This document shows, piece after piece, positions 23,436 through 29,709 of a stretch of 40,908 nt of DNA (positions are counted from its first letter, which is position 1; each line of letters starts with the position of its first letter). A program made the translations under genes and the position numbers. The notes beneath the pieces are model-generated. The model had not been told where the DNA came from and ran no database searches. It saw nothing but the letters and a program-made list of their open reading frames with translations. The DNA is from a virus. The DNA lies in the IMG/VR virus record IMGVR_UViG_3300012355_000001, positions 1 through 40,908 of that record; one strand, given 5' to 3'.

Positions 23436-23740
23436 TGCAGATGCGCGGCCAGGCATGGTGCGGGCTGCACGACATCTACTACGGCGAGGCCTTCGGCTGC
23501 GGCTACTGCAACGATGAGCTCCGCCGGGATTTCCGCGCCGCCCGCGCGGAGGTCACGGGCGCGACGGTCCGCGGCGCCTTCCGCGCACTCGCCGAGGTCG
23601 GCTGCGCGGTCCAGCTCGGGCTGCTTGCCGTCCACGTCGTGAGCGGCACGCCCGCCTGGGACGGGCCTGAGCCGGGCGTGCTGGCGCGCTACGGCGACGC
23701 CGAGTACTCGCTCCTGGCCGGGCTCGGTGGGCGGCCATGA
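23435..23740 (+). CDS. Small hypothetical protein with Cys cluster
   Basis: A 101-residue protein starting at ATG 23435, behind GGAGGTC. The N-terminus carries CGLH (about 9-12) and CGYC (about 22-25), a likely zinc site. A basic helix and a hydrophobic stretch follow (VGCAVQLGLLAVHVV). Two residues in there is a second ATG that could also serve. Not recognised. Confidence 0.65.
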   Translation: MQMRGQAWCGLHDIYYGEAFGCGYCNDELRRDFRAARAEVTGATVRGAFRALAEVGCAVQLGLLAVHVVSGTPAWDGPEPGVLARYGDAEYSLLAGLGGRP

Positions 23741-23850
23741 CCGACGCCGAGATGATGCTGGTCTCGCTCCTGGTCTTCCTTGCCGTGCTCCTGGGCTTGG
23801 CCTGCTGGGTAGCCGACCAGCGCGGCATGGCCGAGCAGGAGCGGTGGTGA
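23737..23850 (+). CDS. 37-residue membrane micro-protein
   Basis: ATG 23737 overlaps the preceding stop (ATGA). The product has one strong membrane helix (MLVSLLVFLAVLLGLACWVA) and a charged tail. Holin-like antitoxins and envelope modulators can look like this, but it has no specific motif. Confidence 0.55.
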   Translation: MTDAEMMLVSLLVFLAVLLGLACWVADQRGMAEQERW

Positions 23851-23854
23851 GACC

Positions 23855-24025
23855 GTGAGCTTCCTCGCAGACTGGGGCGCGACCCTCATCTTCGGCGCGT
23901 TCGTCGCCGGGCTGGTCGCGCTGCTCGGCCCGCTCGTCGGCGCCATGGTCTCCGGTGGGTGCGTGTTCGGCGGCTGGCTCATCGCGCGCGCGATCGACCG
24001 CGGGTTCGGGGGCCGCCCGTCGTGA
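23855..24025 (+). CDS. 56-residue membrane micro-protein
   Basis: Starts at GTG 23855, and its TGA overlaps the GTG of the next gene. There are two hydrophobic stretches (LIFGAFVAGLVALLGPLVGA and VFGGWLIARAI), possibly a helical hairpin. Function unknown. It is the third small membrane protein in under a kilobase. Confidence 0.55.
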   Translation: MSFLADWGATLIFGAFVAGLVALLGPLVGAMVSGGCVFGGWLIARAIDRGFGGRPS

Positions 24026-24426
24026 TCGCCCTGGCCCCGAACGTCTTCTACGCCGAGGACGAGCTCGTCACCGGCCTGAGCGTGAGCCGCAAGTGGCTGC
24101 GCCGCACCGTCGGCGGGTTGCGCGCCGGGCGGGCGCGCGTGTACCGTGGCTCCGACGTCCTGGAGAAGATGCAGGTATGCCTCAACGCTTCACCGTCTCG
24201 GTCTACACCCGCTCCGGCTCGCCGTTCTGGTACGCGCGGTGCTACCTCGACGGCGGCGGCGACAAGCCCCTCCGATGGTCCACCGGCGTCCGCCTCGACA
24301 GCGAGGGGGGGAAGCGTGGATCTCGTCGAGTGGCTGAAGCAAGAGCAGAGGCAGAAGCCCGACGCCTTGCCGACGCCGCTCAGCTCGAGACGCAGACCGA
24401 GACGTCCACCACCGTCAACGCCGTAG
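24022..24426 (+). CDS. Excisionase-like HTH protein overlapping int
   Basis: Starts at GTG 24022 (GTGA overlap) and has no stop until 24426, so it overlaps int by 250 bases. The first 50 residues resemble an excisionase or MerR-type winged HTH: FYAEDELVTGLSVSRKWLRR, then GRARVYRGSDVLEKM. The rest is Pro/Ser/Arg-rich and reads like the shadow of the integrase gene. Functionally the N-terminal domain would be the Xis part, which would bind attP and steer Int toward excision. Its location directly before int supports this. The length of the true product is uncertain. Confidence 0.6.
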   Translation: MIALAPNVFYAEDELVTGLSVSRKWLRRTVGGLRAGRARVYRGSDVLEKMQVCLNASPSRSTPAPARRSGTRGATSTAAATSPSDGPPASASTARGGSVDLVEWLKQEQRQKPDALPTPLSSRRRPRRPPPSTP

Positions 24427-25382
24427 CCCGGCGGATGCTCCGGCAGAAGCAGGCAGACCAGCGCCAGCCGCGCGCCGTCGCATCGCTCGCCCACAACCTC
24501 CGCAAGCACGTCGAGCCCTTCTTCGGCCCCGAGCGGGACATCCGCTCGATCCGCCGCCCGGACCTCGAGGCCTTCAAGCGCCACCTGGTCGCGGTGCCGC
24601 TCTCGCCCATCACGGTCAACAACAACCTCACCGCGATCAGGCAGATACTCAAGCACGCCGCGAACGTCGAGGAGCTGCTCGAGGTCCTGCCCCACGTCGC
24701 GAACGTGAAGGCGCCCAAGGGGACGAAGGGGCGCGCGCTCACCGAGGAGCAGGTCGGCGCGCTGCTCGATGCCGTCCAGCCGCGCGAGCTCGAGGCGCAG
24801 CAGTTCCTCGAGTTCATCTCGAACGTGGGCATGCGTAAGACCGAGACCCTGGCCATGAAGTGGGGCTGGATCGACTGGGACGCGGCCATGATGAGGATCC
24901 CGCCCGAGTACCGGAAGGGCGGCGAGGACCGCCGGCGCGTGCCGCTCAATGATGCCGCGCTCGCGATCCTCATCGCGCGCCGCGACCACGGCACGAAGTA
25001 CACGGGGCGGCGCAAGGAGCCGCTGCCGACCGGGCCCGAGAACCGGGTCTGGATCCAGAAGAAGCACGACGTGTCCCGCAACGAGGCGGCGAAGCGCGCC
25101 GGCCTCGGCCGGGTGCGCACGCACGACCTGCGGCATACCTTCGGCTCACTGGCGGTCGCGAACGGCGCGTCGCTCACCGAGGCGCGCGACCTGCTTGGCC
25201 ATCTGACGATGGCGATGGTGAACCACTACCAGCACGCCTACGAGGACCGGCTCAAGGAGGCCGCCCAGCGGGTGCAGATCAGGAGCTCGCGGAGTGTGTC
25301 GGCTGGTGTGTCGGGCGAGGGGTCAAACAGGGCTCAGAACGAGCTGGATCGGGCACGAGCGAAGAAGACCTCTCGACGGTGA
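24177..25382 (+). CDS. int: Tyrosine integrase
   Basis: A 401-residue tyrosine recombinase. The N-terminal arm-binding part (about 1-45) precedes a core-binding domain (about 80-175) with helix QRQPRAVASLAHNLRKHVEP. The catalytic domain has Arg220 (VGMRKTETL), His316 and Arg319 in HDLRH, His342 in LLGHLTM, and nucleophile Tyr351 in NHYQHAY. It would insert the phage at a host attB and, with the excisionase-like protein, remove it. Its 3' end carries two of four TGTGTCGG repeats. ATG 24177 is used as start because it begins the conserved MPQRFTVSVY strand region. Confidence 0.92.
   Translation: MPQRFTVSVYTRSGSPFWYARCYLDGGGDKPLRWSTGVRLDSEGGKRGSRRVAEARAEAEARRLADAAQLETQTETSTTVNAVARRMLRQKQADQRQPRAVASLAHNLRKHVEPFFGPERDIRSIRRPDLEAFKRHLVAVPLSPITVNNNLTAIRQILKHAANVEELLEVLPHVANVKAPKGTKGRALTEEQVGALLDAVQPRELEAQQFLEFISNVGMRKTETLAMKWGWIDWDAAMMRIPPEYRKGGEDRRRVPLNDAALAILIARRDHGTKYTGRRKEPLPTGPENRVWIQKKHDVSRNEAAKRAGLGRVRTHDLRHTFGSLAVANGASLTEARDLLGHLTMAMVNHYQHAYEDRLKEAAQRVQIRSSRSVSAGVSGEGSNRAQNELDRARAKKTSRR
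25295..25314 (+). promoter_or_regulatory. Left pair of Int arm-type repeats (TGTGTCGG)
   Basis: TGTGTCGG occurs at 25295-25302 and 25307-25314, inside the end of int. The same 8-mer appears twice in the same direction on the other side of the int-to-late gap, as expected for arm-type sites flanking an attP core. Confidence 0.6.
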
Positions 25383-25547
25383 GTGCCTGAAATGATTCAT
25401 GGAAGTGCGTGCCGGACTGGTGCCGGCCTCGGTCTTCAAAATCAGTGGAGCGATGGACCTAAGCAGTTGATTTTGTGGGCGGACGCCCAAGAGTGTGTCG
25501 GGTGGGTTGTGTCGGGTTGGCTGGACCGAACGCGATGTGCAGCCGGC
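25383..25547. other. Candidate attP region between converging operons
   Basis: A 165-bp gap with no gene, next to int and between the ends of the rightward and late operons. It holds an inverted repeat CAAAATCA (25437-25444) and TGATTTTG (25468-25475), the most AT-rich part nearby. A short GGGCG/CGCCC hairpin lies near 25477-25488. Two TGTGTCGG repeats (25494-25501, 25508-25515) lie at its right end. CTTCAAA at 25434-25440 equals a selenocysteine tRNA anticodon loop, which may be chance. Confidence 0.6.
25494..25515 (+). promoter_or_regulatory. Right pair of Int arm-type repeats (TGTGTCGG)
   Basis: TGTGTCGG at 25494-25501 and 25508-25515, same orientation as the left pair. The two pairs are about 180 bp apart and bracket the inverted repeat. 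Confidence 0.6.
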
Positions 25548-25928
25548 TCAGGGCGGGACGGCACGCCAGACCTCCTCGGCGTACCGGACGACCGACGTGC
25601 CGGGCCACTTCTCGGTGGCGATCGCCACGGCATCGGCGCACGTCGAGTGCCCGGCCGTGAACACCAGGACGTCGGGCGGCTCGCCGGCGAGCGCGCGGGC
25701 GTCGGCCTCGGCCTCGCTGGCGTCCACCCAGACGCCGCAGGGGAGCGCTGGCACGGCGGCGGCCGCGGCGGTCTCGACCAGGGCGGGCGCCCGGGCCGCC
25801 ACAGGGCCGCTGGGCGACGTCCCGATGCCGCAGGGGTCGTCGTCCAGGCGACCCTCCTCGCGGGCGGCGCAGGCGGCGACCAGGGCGAGCAGGAGCAGGG
25901 ACAGGGACAGGGCGATGCGGAGGGTCAC
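25548..25928 (-). CDS. Lipoprotein at end of late operon
   Basis: A 126-residue protein starting at GTG 25928 (GTGA overlap). It has a textbook signal: MTLRIALSLSLLLLALVAAC with the lipobox Cys at residue 20. The mature part is Ala/Glu-rich with three cysteines that could form disulfides. It would be anchored in a membrane, most likely the outer. As the last gene of the late operon it may help lysis or protect the infected cell. No family was recognised. Confidence 0.76.
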   Translation of the reverse strand: MTLRIALSLSLLLLALVAACAAREEGRLDDDPCGIGTSPSGPVAARAPALVETAAAAAVPALPCGVWVDASEAEADARALAGEPPDVLVFTAGHSTCADAVAIATEKWPGTSVVRYAEEVWRAVPP

Positions 25929-26233
25929 GACGCGCCCGCCGGCGTGATGTCGAAGTAGTACTCCTGGTCGAGCTCGAGCTGGTCGACGGCCGCCCTGTTG
26001 ACGCAGTTCAGCTCGAACTTGCCGCCCGGCGACGCGTCCCAGAACTTCGAGTTCTCGTGGGCCGGGTCGTTGTTGGCGGAGACGGGGCACATCTCGATCG
26101 TCCACATCTCGCCCGGCACGTAGATGTCGTAGCCCTTCTCGGTCTTCACGCGCGCGCCGCTCGCGTCGAGCTTCGGGCGCGAACCCATCGTGCGCTTGAT
26201 GCCGGTGACCTTGAACTTGCAGCGGACGCTCAT
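25925..26233 (-). CDS. Small conserved-type phage protein
   Basis: A 102-residue protein from ATG 26233 behind AAGGAG. It shows the pattern of a common phage family of unknown function: RCKFKVTG start, strand MWTIEMCPV, then NSKFWDASPGGKFELNCVN and LDQEYYFDITPA. It is beta-rich and small. Such proteins occur among late or structural genes of many tailed phages. Role unknown. Confidence 0.7.
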   Translation of the reverse strand: MSVRCKFKVTGIKRTMGSRPKLDASGARVKTEKGYDIYVPGEMWTIEMCPVSANNDPAHENSKFWDASPGGKFELNCVNRAAVDQLELDQEYYFDITPAGAS

Positions 26234-26252
26234 CGTGTTTCTCCTTCGCGGC

Positions 26253-26690
26253 TCAGGGCCGCTCCGTTCCGTGCAGGATGCGCAGCAGCGCGACCCGCAC
26301 CATGGCCTTGTCGGGCTCGCTCGCGTCGCGGTACGGGCTGGCCAAGAGCACGAGCTCGACCAGCTGGGCGTCCGGGACCGTCCAGACGCCGGTGTCGCCG
26401 ACCGTGCTCGTGGCCTCGCCCAGGCGCAGGTTGCGGACGCCCTGCAGCTCGAGGCCATGCTGGGCCGCCTCGGAGTGGCGCGCGCGCAACCCGGGCACGA
26501 CGCGCTGCCAGGCGTGCTCCGCCGGCGGCGTCGGCCGCAGGTCCTCGCTGCTCGGCGGCCGCGGTGGCGGGTAGCCCGCGACGTGCTCGAAGTGCTGAGC
26601 GCACAGCCGCGCGCCGTTGAGCAGCCAGACCGGCATGCGGTATGTCTGGCTGCAGTGGTCGCAGTAGAAGCTGCCGAGGAACTGACTCAT
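26253..26690 (-). CDS. Hypothetical protein with N-terminal zinc site
   Basis: A 145-residue protein. A likely metal site lies at the N-terminus (CDHCSQTY at about 10-17, then CAQHFEH at about 30-36). A Pro-rich linker and a helical C-terminus (VELVLLASPYRDASEPDKAM) follow. ATG overlaps the Rz1-like stop (ATGA). Not recognised. No lysozyme motif was found in it. Confidence 0.66.
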   Translation of the reverse strand: MSQFLGSFYCDHCSQTYRMPVWLLNGARLCAQHFEHVAGYPPPRPPSSEDLRPTPPAEHAWQRVVPGLRARHSEAAQHGLELQGVRNLRLGEATSTVGDTGVWTVPDAQLVELVLLASPYRDASEPDKAMVRVALLRILHGTERP

Positions 26691-27010
26691 GGCTCGGCCT
26701 CCACGTTGACGCTCGTCTCGCCGTGCTCCTGGGCGACGTGCAGGCAGCGGAAGTACTGCTCGAGCGCGTAGCGGCGCAGCTCGGCGTAGGCGCCCTGCAC
26801 GCGCTCCACGGTGCTGCGGTGCAGGAGCACGTTGCCCACGCGGTCCGCGTCTGGCCAGTCGATCACCTCGAGCGGCGGCGGCTCGGCCATGCAGCTCACG
26901 TAGCGGAGCTCGGTCGTGACGCGTGGAGAAGGTTGGACGGCTTGAGGTCGCGGTGGACCACCGCCGGCGACGCAGGCGCCCAGCAGGAGCGCCGCGACGA
27001 CGCGCATCAC
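26687..27010 (-). CDS. Rz1-like lipoprotein (outer-membrane spanin candidate)
   Basis: A 107-residue product. The signal MMRVVAALLLGAC has its lipobox Cys at residue 13. The mature protein begins with a Pro-rich stretch (GGGPPRPQAVQPSP), a trait of Rz1 spanins, then a helical part with two cysteines. GTG 27010 overlaps the Rz-like stop (GTGA); ATG 27007 also fits. Order and coupling with the membrane coiled-coil gene upstream match an Rz/Rz1 pair that fuses the two membranes in the last step of lysis. Confidence 0.68.
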   Translation of the reverse strand: MMRVVAALLLGACVAGGGPPRPQAVQPSPRVTTELRYVSCMAEPPPLEVIDWPDADRVGNVLLHRSTVERVQGAYAELRRYALEQYFRCLHVAQEHGETSVNVEAEP

Positions 27011-27456
27011 GGCTGCCCTCTGGCGGCGGACGCTGGGACGCGGCGCGCGCCGGTTGCTCGAGCTACCTCGAGGAGCTGGTCGTAGAGTCGGTCGGCCTTG
27101 CGGCCCAGGTCGGTGACGTCGCGCTGCAGGTCGGCGATGCTCTGGTCGACCGCGGCGGAGCGCACGCGCAGGTCCTGCACCTGGCCCGCGAGCTCGCCCA
27201 GCTGGGTGGCGGTTGAGCCCTGGGCGTGCTCGAGCTGGGCGGCGGCGCTGTCGCGGACCTGGTGGACCTCCGCGGCCGTGGCCAGCTCGCCGAGGTACGT
27301 CGCGCTATACGTGCCCACGCCGACCAGGCTCGCCGCGATCACAAGGAGCGCCTTGTAGCCTTCGAGCCGCGCGATCAGCCGGGCGACCGGCGGCGCGATG
27401 GCTACGGGGTCAGGCGGGACCGTGGGAAGCGGCGTCGACGGGCGCGGGTGCGACAT
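27007..27456 (-). CDS. Rz-like inner-membrane spanin candidate
   Basis: A 149-residue product. A short basic N-terminus leads to one membrane helix (about 35-57, KALLVIAASLVGVGTYSA). A long periplasmic coiled coil follows (about 60-135, including VHQVRDSAAAQLEHAQG and DQSIADLQRDVTDLGRK). This is the usual layout of an inner-membrane spanin, and the next gene codes a proline-rich lipoprotein. A holin accessory is the alternative reading. Confidence 0.65.
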   Translation of the reverse strand: MSHPRPSTPLPTVPPDPVAIAPPVARLIARLEGYKALLVIAASLVGVGTYSATYLGELATAAEVHQVRDSAAAQLEHAQGSTATQLGELAGQVQDLRVRSAAVDQSIADLQRDVTDLGRKADRLYDQLLEVARATGARRVPASAARGQP

Positions 27457-27619
27457 TCGGGCCTCCTCGCTGCTGGGCAGCTGCGATCTGCGCCGCGAGG
27501 CGCTGGAGCGTTTCCATCTCGGCCAGGAGCTGGACGCGCCGGCGCTGCCGCACCTCGAGCTCTAGGTCCAGGTTGCCGAGCTCGCCGCAGAGCTGGCCGT
27601 ACCGCGCGCTGAGATCCAT
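27410..27619 (-). CDS. 69-residue coiled-coil protein
   Basis: A 69-residue protein, helical through about residue 50 (LELEVRQRRRVQLLAEMETL), with an Ala/Pro tail. It overlaps the Rz-like gene by 47 bases, unusually long for this genome. No membrane segment. Function unknown; it might be a lysis or tail accessory. Confidence 0.6.
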   Translation of the reverse strand: MDLSARYGQLCGELGNLDLELEVRQRRRVQLLAEMETLQRLAAQIAAAQQRGGPNVAPAPVDAASHGPA

Positions 27620-27855
27620 CAGACGTACCCCCTCGCCGTGCGGTAGAGGGCGATGACCTCGTTGTAGATGGTCTGCAGCGCCGTCTGGGACGCCGAGGAG
27701 AGCTGGCTGGCCACGAACGCGGCGGGCCCGTCGGGATCCGCCGGGTGGACGAACACCATGTCCACGCCGGCGAAGCCCGCAGCACGGCGGCTGAACGCGA
27801 GCTGGTCTCCGATCGTCCCGGCGGTTGGGTCTGCGATGCTGAGGCTGCGAGGCAT
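27619..27855 (-). CDS. Small hypothetical protein
   Basis: A 78-residue protein with a mixed fold: a strand (VDMVFVHPADPDGPAAFVA), then a helix ending TARGYV. Not recognised. The ATG is set by a clear upstream AGGAGAAGAG site. Confidence 0.66.
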   Translation of the reverse strand: MPRSLSIADPTAGTIGDQLAFSRRAAGFAGVDMVFVHPADPDGPAAFVASQLSSASQTALQTIYNEVIALYRTARGYV

Positions 27856-27874
27856 TGTTCTCTCTTCTCCTTGC

Positions 27875-28834
27875 TCAGGCCCAGGCCGGCACGAAGCGCT
27901 TGCCGTTCTGGGTGTGGATTTCGATCCACTCGTTCTGTGCCGCGGCGGCGGGGCCGCTGCCGCCGATGGTCCCGACCGTCGGCGCTGCGCCGCCGCCCAG
28001 GGCGACAGCGCCGTCGACCTTGATCTTCGCGTTGAACTCGGCGGCGAACGAGTTGGTGATGGTCGCGTTCGTGCCGGCGAGCGGCGCCTCGGCGTAGAGG
28101 CCCGCGGCCTTCGTGATGGTGCTGGCGCCGACGAAGGCGTACGTCGCCGCCTTGATCTGAAACTCGCGCTGCGCGGCGAGCGCGCCGGTCGCCCACTGCT
28201 TCGTGTAGCTGTTGTAGAGGAACCCGGCGATCTCCGTCGACGCGGTCTGCCCGGTGTTCGCCGGAGGGCTGAGCGCGAAGAAGTTGATCGCGCCCGACGT
28301 GGCCACAGCGGACGTGTCCCAGAGAAAGCCGTTCACGCCGCCAACCAGGGCTCGCGTCCGCAGCTGCGTCGAGACGACCGAGAGCTGGACTTGAGAGGTG
28401 CCTCCGACAACGACCCGATACTCGGGCGTATGCACCGACGTGCCGGCGAAGATGCTTCTCGGACGTGTCGCGCCGCCCTGGCCGATGTCGAACGAGTTGT
28501 CGGTGATCGCCAAGAAGTGGCCGCTCGCGTTCACCTCCCAGCGCCCGACGCCCGCGCTCGCGATCCCGAGCCGGTTCGTGCCGACCTGGTAAAGGCCCAG
28601 CCCGTCGTCGACCAAGGAGAGCGACGGCTTCACCGCCGAGCCGGCGCCGAGGACGAGCTGGTGGTCGGTCTCGTCGTAGAAGAAGTTGGCGTTGTCCTGC
28701 GCGAGTAGCCCACCGGCGCCGACGTAGAGCACGCTGCCGGCGGTAGGCGAACCGCCGATGGCGCCGCCGATGCTGGCGCCACCGCCGGCCGCTGCGCGGT
28801 GCGGCAAGTAGTCGGTGCTGCTGTAGAGACCCAT
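27875..28834 (-). CDS. Tail fibre-like protein
   Basis: A 319-residue protein with fibre features. A Gly/Ala-rich N-terminus is followed by short repeated strand units: NFFYDETDHQLVLG, RLGIASAGVGRWEVNASG, and SFDIGQGGATRPRSIFAGTS. The last kind of motif is common in phage fibre shafts. The C-terminus (EWIEIHTQNGKRFVPAW) looks like a receptor-binding or trimerising tip. No variable-repeat or reverse-transcriptase system is near. It would act outside the particle to recognise the host surface. Confidence 0.7.
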   Translation of the reverse strand: MGLYSSTDYLPHRAAAGGGASIGGAIGGSPTAGSVLYVGAGGLLAQDNANFFYDETDHQLVLGAGSAVKPSLSLVDDGLGLYQVGTNRLGIASAGVGRWEVNASGHFLAITDNSFDIGQGGATRPRSIFAGTSVHTPEYRVVVGGTSQVQLSVVSTQLRTRALVGGVNGFLWDTSAVATSGAINFFALSPPANTGQTASTEIAGFLYNSYTKQWATGALAAQREFQIKAATYAFVGASTITKAAGLYAEAPLAGTNATITNSFAAEFNAKIKVDGAVALGGGAAPTVGTIGGSGPAAAAQNEWIEIHTQNGKRFVPAWA

Positions 28835-28836
28835 CG

Positions 28837-29622
28837 CTACACCGCTCCCTGGCGCGCGCAGCTGCTCAGGAACAGGTCGACGGCGGTGGCCGTGCCGCCG
28901 ATGGCCACGATCTCGGGGTAGATGTAGTCCCAGCCGGAGAGGAACTGCACCGGCTCGGTGTGCGTGAGGACGTCCGCGCCGTCCTCGGTGATTGCCGTGC
29001 CGTCGTCGATGACGCCACGAAGGGTCATGGTCGCGTTCACGCCGAGCGGGTGCCACGCGTGCGTGAGCTCGCTGTAGACCCACAGCCGCACGGTGACGGT
29101 CATCGTGCCGCTGCCCGCCGTCGAGACCATCTGCAGCACGCCGGCGTCGTGCAGGTGCCAGCGGAATGGCGTGCCGTCCACGCTGCCGTTCAGCGGGAAG
29201 CCGACGGTGATGCCGCCGGCCATGCCGGTGATCGCGATGGCCGTGGTGTTGCCGATGGTCACGTTGCCGTGGAAGCCACCGAAGTCGTTCGTCAGCGTGG
29301 TGATGTTGCTGCCGCCGTCCGAGGCCGTGATGCGCAGCGCCGTGGTCACCGCGTTGATGGCGGCGATGATCGCGGTCTGCACGGTCGCAGCCGTGTCGCC
29401 CGCCGTGTACGCGATGCGGACCTTCGTCGCGGACGCGTCGGCGAGCGCCGCTGTGGAGAAGACAAAGTAGATGGCCGGGTTGATGCCGTCGTTGAGCACG
29501 AACCCGGTGAGGTTGGTGATCGCCGAGCCGGCCGTCGACGGGATGGAGCCGGTGGCCGCCGTGTTCGACGGCTTCCCGTTCGTCGCGGTCGCGCCGTTGA
29601 GCAGTCGCAGAGCTGGTCGCAT
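28837..29622 (-). CDS. Virion protein, fibre- or spike-associated
   Basis: A 261-residue, Thr/Ala/Gly-rich, beta-strand protein from ATG 29622. It lies two bases before the fibre-like gene. The composition (many TAxx turns, GGITVGFPLNGSVDG, WDYIYPEIVAIGG) fits an extracellular virion part. Cysteines are nearly absent. It could be a fibre attachment protein. No family was recognised. Confidence 0.62.
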   Translation of the reverse strand: MRPALRLLNGATATNGKPSNTAATGSIPSTAGSAITNLTGFVLNDGINPAIYFVFSTAALADASATKVRIAYTAGDTAATVQTAIIAAINAVTTALRITASDGGSNITTLTNDFGGFHGNVTIGNTTAIAITGMAGGITVGFPLNGSVDGTPFRWHLHDAGVLQMVSTAGSGTMTVTVRLWVYSELTHAWHPLGVNATMTLRGVIDDGTAITEDGADVLTHTEPVQFLSGWDYIYPEIVAIGGTATAVDLFLSSCARQGAV

Positions 29623-29709
29623 GGGTCTATCCCTTCGCAGGGGCGACGTGGCCCCATGTCGAGCGGCGTACAATATCTGGGCGACGGACGAGAATTCGGC
29701 CGAGCTGCG

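Noticed and set aside
25476-25489. GGGCG/CGCCC hairpin as terminator for the converging operons
   Set aside because: The stem is only five pairs and is not followed by a T run on either strand.
27875-28834. Diversity-generating retroelement target in the fibre gene
   Set aside because: No reverse transcriptase, template repeat or adenine-rich variable repeat was seen.
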